This document shows, piece by piece, positions 57,346-64,000 of a stretch of DNA of 64,000 bases. The number at the start of each line of letters is the position of its first letter. Within the stretch, counting starts at the first letter, position 1. A program made the position numbers and the translations under genes. The notes beneath the pieces were generated by a model that did not search any database, was not told where the DNA came from, and was given only the letters and a program-made list of their open reading frames with translations. The stretch comes from Acidovorax sp. NO-1 (GTDB lineage: Bacteria > Pseudomonadota > Gammaproteobacteria > Burkholderiales > Burkholderiaceae_C): the NCBI RefSeq assembly GCF_000238595.1, contig NZ_AGTS01000078.1, positions 62,001-126,000 on the forward strand, in the 5' to 3' direction.

Positions 57346-57367
57346 AAAGCCCCGACGATGGGGCTTT
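57346..57367 (+). terminator. hairpin after tRNA-Ser
   Basis: AAAGCCCC-GACGAT-GGGGCTTT, an 8-bp stem with A/T flanks; could stop transcription from either side. The segment 57253-57535 holds no gene. Confidence 0.75.
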
Positions 57368-57535
57368 GTTGTTTCTGGGGTCTGGGTCGTTGAAAACCCG
57401 CATCCCTCACGCGCGCGCGATGCTTGCAGCATTGGTCTTGCAATCCTCCAAGCATCAGCCGCGCGCCGCCTTGCCGTCACCTACCGGCCTGACGACGGAC
57501 CCGGCCCCTCGCGCGCGCGTAGGGCCTCGGAAAAC

Positions 57536-57901
57536 TCAAACCGCCCGGTACACCTGCTCGACGTACCCCACCACCCGGAACCCGCCCGCATCCCCGGCGC
57601 CCACTCCGCGCCAGCCACCCCGGCCTGAGTCGTCCACGCTCAGAGCCCCGTCGATACCGCGCGCGAACCGGCGGCAGCCCATCCACGCCACGCCGTCGTG
57701 CGTCATGGCTTCGACAAGGTAGAGCCCGTCCCGACCGATGCGGTCGCAGTCGAAGTCCACGCGCATCACATCGTCCGCATCAACCGCAGCGCCGTAGGCA
57801 CACAGGCCAGCGGGCACCAGCGCCACGCCACATAGGCGGGATGGTGCGGCAGCGTTGCGGGTTGTCACGCGGGTTTGGCTGGTCGTTGCAATCAGGTTCA
57901 T
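57536..57901 (-). CDS. hypothetical island protein
   Basis: 121 residues from the ATG at 57901, chosen because AAGGAG lies seven bases upstream. Composition: Gly/Val/Asp-rich, with RVDFDCDRIGRDGLYLVEA and a C-terminal FRVVGYVEQVYR. These phrases recall the beta-barrel end of S24/LexA-type phage repressors, but the catalytic Ser/Lys pair is not evident and no DNA-binding domain is present. Not recognised with confidence. Same strand as the virion-type genes upstream. Confidence 0.55.
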   Translation of the reverse strand: MNLIATTSQTRVTTRNAAAPSRLCGVALVPAGLCAYGAAVDADDVMRVDFDCDRIGRDGLYLVEAMTHDGVAWMGCRRFARGIDGALSVDDSGRGGWRGVGAGDAGGFRVVGYVEQVYRAV

Positions 57902-58154
57902 TGGGGGCTCCTTTTGGGTTGCTGCGCATCGCAGTGCCTCCAGTTTCCTGTGCATCGGCCCGGCTGGCCTCATGCCCCTTTATCCAGCTCAGTTGCCCAG
58001 ACAACCCAAACGATTGACCCCGGCAAATGTGCCCCACTCGTCCCGGTCAACCACCCCACAGGCGGCCCGCGGTAGGCCAGTCAACCAAAGCGATTGACTC
58101 GGGTCAGCACAACAAAATCACGCCCTGTAGCGCACCCACAACAGCGGCCGAACC

Positions 58155-58168
58155 GAAACCTAGGTTTC
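58155..58168. repeat. palindrome GAAACCTAGGTTTC
   Basis: Perfect 14-bp palindrome. The same sequence occurs at 62739-62752, and a split version at 62700-62722, all within the island. May be a regulator or recombination site. Confidence 0.6.
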
Positions 58169-58213
58169 ATCCCTCGCGCGCGCGTACTTGTGTCGAAATT
58201 CCCCGCCGCCCAC

Positions 58214-58235
58214 AAAAAAGCCCCACGAATGGGGC
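58214..58235 (-). terminator. intrinsic terminator of the virion-gene operon
   Basis: On the minus strand GCCCC-ATTCGT-GGGGC is followed by TTTTTT, 20 bases after the stop of the large virion-type gene. Classical form. Confidence 0.88.
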
Positions 58236-58254
58236 GTTGTGTATGGCTACTGCG

Positions 58255-61146
58255 TCAGGGGCTCATGGCCCGCAACCTCATGGCGGCCAGCCGTTCTCTC
58301 TCTGCAGCAATCCGCATGGCCCGGGCCTGCGCCATCTCGTTGTCTGCTTCCATGCGGGCGGCTCTGGCACGTTCGCGCATCTCTTCCAGCTTCTGGCGCT
58401 CGGTCTGCATCTGCGACACCTGCGCCCGCGCCACGTCAACCGGCGATGGCTCGTGAAGCGATGCGATGGCCTCGTCTACCGTGGCGGCCTCAGACAGCCG
58501 TTGCATCTGGGTGCGGGTATCGACCGCGGGCATGTTGTCCAGCGGGTCAACCGGCGCCAGTGGTGCCACGGCTGGCAGGTCCAAGGGCTGCGCAGGCATC
58601 GGCCCTGCTACCCCATTGAGCCCCGGCCCGGCGTCCACCATCGGCGCCCCCTGCCACCATGACCCATCATCTGCCGGTGCCAATGCCGGTGCCAGTGGCT
58701 GGGGCTGCGCGTCCACACTCGCGGCAGCGTTGACCATGGCAGCACCAGCGCCGGGGCTCAGGGCGGTTTTGGTGGCGGCCATCTCCAGCACCGCCGGGGA
58801 TGTCACGGCCTTGGCGCCAGCGTTCGCCAGTGCTGGCACTGCCAGTGCGCCCATCAGTGGCAAGGGCTGCCCGGCCGCCGCAGCCACCACCCCGCCAGCG
58901 ATACCACTGCCCAAACCGATCTGCGCCGCCGCTGGTGCCGTGCCAGATGGATTGGCAAAGATGCGCCCACCCTCCCGGCGGGAGTCGGCCACGGCTGCGA
59001 ACTGCTGCAGCTTTTCAATCACGCCATCCACATCAGTGCGGCCGAAAAGGGTCTGGCGCGCCGTGGGGCTCATCTTGGACAGGTTCGTGAGAAACGTCTC
59101 CGCGCTGAATGCGTCACCTACCGCGTTCTGCTGCCCCGGGGTAGCGCGTCCAAGGCGTTGCAACAGGGCTGCGCTCACCTCCCGGCGTTCCTGCATCGGC
59201 AGAGCGCTGATAACCCGCTTGGCGATGGTGTCGCCTTCGGCAGTGCCAGCCACCGCAGCCGCGAACACCTTTTCGGGGCTGTCCTTCGTCACGATGCCGG
59301 ACAGCTCCTCCAGCCGCCCCAACTGGGTTTTGGTGAACTGGTTTGACCACTGCCACGCGGCTTCCGCCTCCGGCCCGGCGTTCTTGGCGGCCACGCCCAA
59401 ATCGTCGGACAGGGCGCCGTACAGTGCCGACCATTTCGACCGGGGCACATCAGACACAAACGATGCGTCTGCCAGCTCGTTGCCGACCAACGTGCGTAGC
59501 TTCTTGATGGCCTCATAGGGCAGCCCCACCGCCTGCGCAGCCACGTCATCAGCAGCCCCGGCCGTGACCTTCGCCGCCTCGTCCAAATCGGCCAGCAGTG
59601 CGCGTTCGATGCCGCCTATCTTGGCGTTCTTGAACATCGCGGACAGGTTCACCGCGCCGTCAATGTCAGCATTCAGCGCTGCCAGAGCGTTGCGCGTGTT
59701 CTCGACGGATACGGTCGCTTCTGACGGGATGTGCTTGTCCAAGTTGCGATACAGGCGCCGCTGAACCTCCTTGATGCCCTGTTTGAAGGCACCCAGCCCG
59801 CGTACGATGGCATCGCCCGCATTGGCAGCGCTGGCACTTGGCGCCAGTTCATCAGACAGTTGCTGTACCGCCTTTGCCAAGTCGTCGGCCTGCTTGTTCG
59901 CGTACTCGCCCATGACTCCAGCGCCGCCCGGTGTCTTGGACAAAAGCGACTCCGTGGCCCGGACAAAGCGCCCGCCCGTGGCCTGTCCCAGCGTAGGCGA
60001 TGTGCCTGCCCCCTTGAACGTCTCCACGGTATCGGCCACGGCCTGCCGCCCAGCTTCGCCGCCACGGATGGCACCACGGACCGCAGCTCCACCCAGCGCA
60101 GGCAGCACGGACGGCGCCAGCGCTCCGGCGATACCTGCCGCCACCTGAGCCCCAGTCCCGCCTCCTTCTTCGCGCACGATTCCAGCAGCACCCGACCCAG
60201 TGGCAGCGCTTGTGACCTGTAGCCCCGGCCCGGCTGCCAGAGCGTTGCCAACCCCCTTTGCGACCGCTCCGCCGGTCTGTGCCAGTGCCTTGCCAGCACC
60301 CACAAAGCCACCTGCGCCCGCCATGGCTGCGGCCACATCGCCCACGACTCGCTCGGTCGCGTTCTGGGGCTCAGGCAGCCCCGCGCCGGTCATCAGGTCA
60401 TTGATGGATGCCCCGGCCTTCTTGAACCGGAACCCGTTACCCTCGCCGCGCAGCTTGTCCAAGCCAGCATTGATGGGGCCGGTAATCGCATCCGATGCCA
60501 TGACAGGAATGGCAGCCAGCCCATTGACCCCGGCCCGTGCGGTAAGCCCCACCTGCCGCAGCAGCTCACGGCCCATCGATGGCTTGCCCTTGGGCTTATC
60601 GGCCACAGCATTGGCCCGTGGGGGCTCTTTGGCTTCGGGCTGGGCCACTGGGTAGGCTTTTGGCAGTTCGCCACCTCCTGCGGCCTTTTGGCTGGCCTGC
60701 TGGGGCTTGTCACCCAACCTGCCCACCACTTGCTCGGCATATTCAAGGGTTGTGGGTGCCTTGGGGTTGCGCGGGTCAGATACCGCCACGCCCTTCTTTG
60801 CCTTGTCCTGCCCACCCGGCCCGCCGTAGTAGCCCACCGCAGTCAAAGCCGGGTCGCCGCCCACACGTTCGGCCATGGCCTTGATGTAGCGCACCCCGGC
60901 GCGCGCGTTGTGTATGGGGTCGTCAATGTCCCACCCCTTATCCGCAACTTCCCGAAACGTCCCCGGCAGTATCTGCATCCCGCCCACGGCGCCCGCGTTG
61001 GATGTGGTCGTGTTCTTGCCGGACCCCGACTCCTGCGCGTAGATGCTGCGTGCCACGTCGGCCAAAGTGCCGGATACACCCTCCGCAGCGAGCGCCGCGT
61101 CCATAGGGGAGACCTTAGGGTATTCGTCCCACCACTTACCGCTCAT
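58255..61146 (-). CDS. large virion-associated protein with lytic transglycosylase domain (phage DNA-injection type)
   Basis: 963 residues. Residues about 18-110 form an SLT-like transglycosylase: VARSIYAQESGSGKN (catalytic Glu39), AGAVGGMQILPGTF and NARAGVRYIKAMAERVG. The remaining about 850 residues are Ala-rich, with glycine-rich hydrophobic stretches (about 265-400) and long helical parts at the C-terminus. This build matches internal virion proteins of podovirus-type phages, which open the peptidoglycan during DNA entry. It overlaps the preceding gene by ATGA, and a terminator follows. Probably from a prophage or phage-derived island; capsid and tail genes are not in the window. Confidence 0.75.
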   Translation of the reverse strand: MSGKWWDEYPKVSPMDAALAAEGVSGTLADVARSIYAQESGSGKNTTTSNAGAVGGMQILPGTFREVADKGWDIDDPIHNARAGVRYIKAMAERVGGDPALTAVGYYGGPGGQDKAKKGVAVSDPRNPKAPTTLEYAEQVVGRLGDKPQQASQKAAGGGELPKAYPVAQPEAKEPPRANAVADKPKGKPSMGRELLRQVGLTARAGVNGLAAIPVMASDAITGPINAGLDKLRGEGNGFRFKKAGASINDLMTGAGLPEPQNATERVVGDVAAAMAGAGGFVGAGKALAQTGGAVAKGVGNALAAGPGLQVTSAATGSGAAGIVREEGGGTGAQVAAGIAGALAPSVLPALGGAAVRGAIRGGEAGRQAVADTVETFKGAGTSPTLGQATGGRFVRATESLLSKTPGGAGVMGEYANKQADDLAKAVQQLSDELAPSASAANAGDAIVRGLGAFKQGIKEVQRRLYRNLDKHIPSEATVSVENTRNALAALNADIDGAVNLSAMFKNAKIGGIERALLADLDEAAKVTAGAADDVAAQAVGLPYEAIKKLRTLVGNELADASFVSDVPRSKWSALYGALSDDLGVAAKNAGPEAEAAWQWSNQFTKTQLGRLEELSGIVTKDSPEKVFAAAVAGTAEGDTIAKRVISALPMQERREVSAALLQRLGRATPGQQNAVGDAFSAETFLTNLSKMSPTARQTLFGRTDVDGVIEKLQQFAAVADSRREGGRIFANPSGTAPAAAQIGLGSGIAGGVVAAAAGQPLPLMGALAVPALANAGAKAVTSPAVLEMAATKTALSPGAGAAMVNAAASVDAQPQPLAPALAPADDGSWWQGAPMVDAGPGLNGVAGPMPAQPLDLPAVAPLAPVDPLDNMPAVDTRTQMQRLSEAATVDEAIASLHEPSPVDVARAQVSQMQTERQKLEEMRERARAARMEADNEMAQARAMRIAAERERLAAMRLRAMSP

Positions 61147-62348
61147 GGCTTCCTCCGAATCGACCCATCAGGGGCAGTAAACAAGGCACCAGACGGCAGC
61201 GCATCAAGCTCTGCGCGGCTGCTCACCTTGGGGGCTGCCATGGCAGGCGCGGGCGGCTGCGCACCTGTGGCTGGTGCCTTGTCGCTGTGTTTCAGGTTGA
61301 AGGCTTCACGTAACCGATCTTTCGCGCCGTTGCTGTATTCGATGATCTTTCCAAGGCTGGCGCGGAACTGTTCGATGCTCTGCGCCTGCGACAGCGCCGC
61401 GAGATTGGCCTCCAGTCGCTTGCCCTCAGCGTCAGAGACAGCACCCAGCGCGCCGCCGGTCTTGCTGGCGTCGCGCATGGCTTGCAGCACGCCAAAGCCC
61501 ACTTGAGACTTGAGCGTTTCAAGGAGTGCCTGAGCGTTGGCAGCGTCGCCGCCGGGGATGTTGGGGAACTTGCCTTGTATGCCCACAATGCCCTTGAGAC
61601 CCGGATGGCTCAAAAGCTCGTTGGCACCTGCCGCTAGTCGGTTGAGGCTGTCACTGGTGCCAGCGAGCTGCGCCGTGTCGGCATTGAAGGCGCCCGAAAT
61701 TTTTTGATCCGCAGGGCCGCCGGGGATGGCCTGTAGGTTGCCGTCTGGTGTCTCCCGGTATCCGGCTGGCACCTTGCTGCCGGACTTGCCCTCCAGCTTC
61801 GCCAGAGCAAGCTCGACAGCCTGAGCGCGCCGGGCTGTATCGGCATCAGAGCGAACTTGTGCAATCTGCTGCTTGGTGTCGTTCTGCATCAGCGTCACAG
61901 GGCTCTCAAAACCCTCCTCCACGGCAGCGCGCACGATGCTTTCAGGGTCGCGTGTGAACCTGAGCTTGTCGCGTTCTTTTTCAACGCGCTGGCGTCTCAT
62001 GCCTTCATCAAAAACGGCCTGCTGCTCAGGCGTCAGGGGCTCGTCTCCCATGATGGGCTCGGCATATCTGGCGCCCAGTGCCTCCGCGGCATTGGCATCA
62101 AGCCTGCCTGAGATGGCTTGGTTCTTCATGGTGCGTTGCTGCTCTAACTTACCGGTTTCGGCTGCGTCGGTCTGGCGCGCCCAATCTGCCTTGAGCTTCA
62201 TCTCAAACAGCAGCTCTTCCCGCCGGTCCATGATGGATGTGCGGCGTTTTTGTTCTGCATCCCGGTTTGCAATGGCTTGGTCTGCCAGTTGACCTACGGC
62301 CTGCGCGCTGCCGGTCAGTGCGCCCGCGAAAAGTAATCCTGTGCCCAT
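61143..62348 (-). CDS. putative phage virion/DNA-injection protein
   Basis: 401 residues with a strong ribosome site (AAGGAGG) before the ATG at 62348. The N-terminus has a hydrophobic Gly/Ala stretch (about 3-22), followed by long charged helices with many Gln, Glu and Arg; the C-terminal third has low-complexity Ala/Pro. No enzyme motif. Coupled to the large transglycosylase-type protein by a 4-base overlap, as in phage internal-protein operons. Family not named from sequence; role inferred from context. Confidence 0.6.
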   Translation of the reverse strand: MGTGLLFAGALTGSAQAVGQLADQAIANRDAEQKRRTSIMDRREELLFEMKLKADWARQTDAAETGKLEQQRTMKNQAISGRLDANAAEALGARYAEPIMGDEPLTPEQQAVFDEGMRRQRVEKERDKLRFTRDPESIVRAAVEEGFESPVTLMQNDTKQQIAQVRSDADTARRAQAVELALAKLEGKSGSKVPAGYRETPDGNLQAIPGGPADQKISGAFNADTAQLAGTSDSLNRLAAGANELLSHPGLKGIVGIQGKFPNIPGGDAANAQALLETLKSQVGFGVLQAMRDASKTGGALGAVSDAEGKRLEANLAALSQAQSIEQFRASLGKIIEYSNGAKDRLREAFNLKHSDKAPATGAQPPAPAMAAPKVSSRAELDALPSGALFTAPDGSIRRKP

Positions 62349-62408
62349 GTGTTCCTCCTTGGGTGGATGGGGGTTGTTGTTGGTGTGGTGCTGGGGCTGG
62401 TCATCGAT

Positions 62409-63497
62409 CTACATCCGCATGACCTCCCATCCGCGTTGACCACGGGCAGCGAGCGCATCAGCCACCCAGCCATCGGCCGCGGCTCGCTGGGTGCCCTTGG
62501 GCTTCTCACTGCTGGGCACCCACTCGCCCAGCTCCTCGCACCACTGCCCGGCCGCCATGTCGTCATCACGGATGCGGGCAAAGGTCTGGTCGTGGTCGTC
62601 GTCTGGTGTTGGTGCTGGCGCAGGCGCGTCGTCGGCCGCTCGGACTTGGGCCTCGCAGCTCGGCCGCTCTGCCGGGGAAATTGGCGCTTGAGATGGGGCG
62701 AAACCTACACAGGATAGGTTTCGATCTTTTTGGGGCTTGAAACCTAGGTTTCGATCTTCCGCAGTCTTTTTGCCTTTGCTCGTGAAGACATCAGCCATGG
62801 TGCGCAGCTTCTTGGACGGTTTCGCCACCTCCACCCCAAGGGCCTGCGCGAAGGGCTCAGGATCGCGCTCTATGGCCCCGCGCGCGGCCGCCCATGCCCC
62901 ACTCCTCATGATGGGATCGCTGATCGCGTTCAGGCGTTGCAGCACGGCCGCAGCGAGCGCCGCCCGGCTGGTCCCATCGATGCGCGCGGCCTTCTTGAGC
63001 CCGAAGGATCGCCCGACCTCGCGGTAGAAGGCGTCTCGCATCTTCGCCAGCTCCGCCCGCGCCACCAGCGCAGAGCCGACCATGCGGCCATCGACCAGCG
63101 GCAGCACCAGCACATGGCAGTGGGGTGCGGCCTCGTCGTGGTGAACGTCAGCACTGAGGATGTGACCAGCCCCGAACCGGCGTTCGACCCATTCCACGCA
63201 CGCGACGAAGTACCGGCCGGTGTCTATCTGAGTGTCAGGTGGCAGGCTGAACAGCAGCTCGACGGCCTGCGCGTAGTCCTTGCGCAGCTTGTCCACGGCC
63301 ACGCCAGCCGCCGCCATGGTGGACAGCGCCAGCGCCGCCACCGTATCAGGCGTTGACGGCCCGCGCAGGTGCTGGTTCAGGTGCGACAGCGCCGGGTCTA
63401 TGTTGGCCCGTGCGCCGCGCTCGTTCTGACTGGCGCGCATGTTGTGGCGCGCCGCCATGACGATACTGGAAGGCTTGCGCCCGCCCCTCGTTGACAT
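62409..63497 (-). CDS. MobV/Pre-family plasmid mobilisation relaxase
   Basis: 362 residues from the ATG at 63497. MobV motifs in order: AARHNMRA (HNxR) near residue 17, ANIDPALSHLN (NID) near 30, and HHDEAAPHCHVLVLP (HxDE-PHxH, about 119-133), which holds the metal-binding His triad. Such enzymes nick oriT and start conjugal mobilisation of small plasmids and integrative elements. The C-terminal third is Pro/Ala-rich, with two near-identical DRNL motifs (encoded over the palindromes at 62700-62752). Sits between virion-type genes and a small winged-helix gene. Confidence 0.85.
   Translation of the reverse strand: MSTRGGRKPSSIVMAARHNMRASQNERGARANIDPALSHLNQHLRGPSTPDTVAALALSTMAAAGVAVDKLRKDYAQAVELLFSLPPDTQIDTGRYFVACVEWVERRFGAGHILSADVHHDEAAPHCHVLVLPLVDGRMVGSALVARAELAKMRDAFYREVGRSFGLKKAARIDGTSRAALAAAVLQRLNAISDPIMRSGAWAAARGAIERDPEPFAQALGVEVAKPSKKLRTMADVFTSKGKKTAEDRNLGFKPQKDRNLSCVGFAPSQAPISPAERPSCEAQVRAADDAPAPAPTPDDDHDQTFARIRDDDMAAGQWCEELGEWVPSSEKPKGTQRAAADGWVADALAARGQRGWEVMRM
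62700..62752. repeat. two GAAACCTAGGTTTC-type palindromes inside the relaxase gene
   Basis: GAAACCTA-N7-TAGGTTTC at 62700-62722 and a perfect GAAACCTAGGTTTC at 62739-62752, each followed by GATCTT. Third copy at 58155-58168. Confidence 0.6.
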
Positions 63498-63525
63498 CCC
63501 GATGGTGCCAACGGAAAAAAACAGG

Positions 63526-63867
63526 CTACTCGCCACCCTGTTCTGATCCCAGCAGGGAACGGACCCGCGCAAGGTTCTTGGGCTCCGGCGCCACCCAGTA
63601 GCGTTTTACCGGCGTGTAACCGCGAGCCCCACGGGTGGGCACCCGCTCCCACTCGTCAAGAATCACGATGCCCTTTTTTCGCAGTTGCGACACCGTGCTG
63701 TTCAGGCAGTGGTCGCCGATGCGTTCAGCCTCAAATCGGTTGAGCGAATCGTGGGTCAGAGCCCGCAAAACGTCTTCCTCTTTGGTAGGCACCGCGGTAC
63801 ACTTTGCGTGTGTTTCGGTGGCCGTGTCTGTGTCGAGCAGCGCGGCCATTTTTTGTGCTTCGGTCAT
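63526..63867 (-). CDS. small island protein, possible winged-helix
   Basis: 113 residues from the ATG at 63867, with GAGGGG as ribosome site. Residues about 30-95 (EEDVLRALTHDSLNRFEAERIGDHCLNSTVSQLRKKGIVI, described by position) look like a winged helix: helix, recognition helix NSTVSQLRKKG, then a wing leading to YWVAPE. It precedes the relaxase by 28 bases in the same direction and could control it or replication. No family recognised. Confidence 0.6.
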   Translation of the reverse strand: MTEAQKMAALLDTDTATETHAKCTAVPTKEEDVLRALTHDSLNRFEAERIGDHCLNSTVSQLRKKGIVILDEWERVPTRGARGYTPVKRYWVAPEPKNLARVRSLLGSEQGGE

Positions 63868-64000
63868 GTGGCACCCCTCAGCTTGGGGAGTGCGAGCGAA
63901 TCCACTGGCGCACGTCGCCAGCTCGCCATGCGACAACACCCGGCAGCGGCCGAATAGGCTTCGGAAAGTCGGCATCCAACAGCCGATAGAAGCTAGACCG
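63868..64000. other. window end, nothing assigned
   Basis: 133 bases upstream of the small winged-helix gene; no complete gene, repeat or terminator recognised. Whether an integrase lies beyond cannot be seen. Confidence 0.4.

Larger units (their letters stand above)
57902..58254. other. intergenic region with direct repeats, palindrome and terminator
   Basis: 353 bases. A roughly 22-base direct repeat (CAACC(C)AAA-CGATTGAC-core) occurs at 58002-58023 and 58082-58103, 80 bases apart. A perfect 14-bp palindrome is at 58155-58168 and a terminator at 58214-58235. No coding sequence supported. Confidence 0.6.

Overview
The window is high-GC, gene-dense chromosomal DNA. Gene content (split urease cluster, urate-to-urea pathway, MaeB-type malic enzyme, LspA directly after IleS) and a lineage-type dispersed AGCGCTTAT repeat suggest a beta-proteobacterium of the Comamonadaceae, Acidovorax-like. 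The organism is inferred; no rRNA is present.

Layout. 1-4.8 kb: 3' end of ileS, lspA, and a Na+/phosphate cotransporter with a PhoU-like tail. 4.9-9.9 kb: a PAS-GGDEF protein, an FNR-type regulator with an FNR-like box upstream, and an EAL/GGDEF protein. 10-19.7 kb: purine catabolism, with urate hydroxylase (puuD), xdhC, HIU hydrolase (uraH), a GntR regulator with an 18-bp palindrome at its promoter, allantoinase (puuE), a UraD-allantoate amidohydrolase fusion, an M20 hydrolase and glycerate kinase. 20-28 kb: maeB, a NitT/TauT-type ABC transporter, a detached ureD, a haloacid-dehalogenase-like protein and an adenylate cyclase-PilZ fusion. 28.4-31.5 kb: a phosphoesterase, a lipid kinase with a 14-unit hexanucleotide repeat upstream, and a PAP2 phosphatase. 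31.5-38.2 kb: the urea transporter urtABCDE on the minus strand, with a 0.68-kb structured repeat between urtD and urtE. 38.5-46.5 kb: an isoquinoline-oxidoreductase-like pair, a second copy of the structured repeat, a MurA paralogue, a PAS-GGDEF protein, a CheX-like protein and an EamA exporter. 46.6-51.3 kb: a LuxR-type response regulator and a 1209-residue NCS1-permease/hybrid histidine kinase fusion. 51.4-57.1 kb: urease genes ureA-(61-aa gene)-ureB-ureC-(GNAT)-ureE-ureF-ureG. A tRNA-Ser(UGA) follows, then from about 57.5 kb foreign-looking DNA: virion-type genes, a MobV relaxase and small unknown genes, running off the window.

Functional theme. Urate is converted through hydroxyisourate, OHCU, allantoin and allantoate to urea and ureidoglycolate/glyoxylate. 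Urea can also be imported by Urt, and urease releases ammonia. The permease-kinase fusion beside urease may sense a purine-type ligand (inference). Four c-di-GMP-type proteins (two GGDEF, one EAL-GGDEF, one PilZ) are scattered through the same DNA.

Most notable: (1) two copies of a roughly 0.67-kb non-coding element with about 85-bp terminal inverted repeats and internal hairpins kept by compensatory changes; (2) the NCS1-kinase fusion; (3) tandem duplication of the ureA leader, creating a 27-codon ORF that overlaps the ureA start; (4) a dispersed repeat that has entered the reading frames of ileS and puuD; (5) simple hexanucleotide repeats upstream of the lipid kinase and inside ureE; (6) virion genes joined to a MobV relaxase next to tRNA-Ser.
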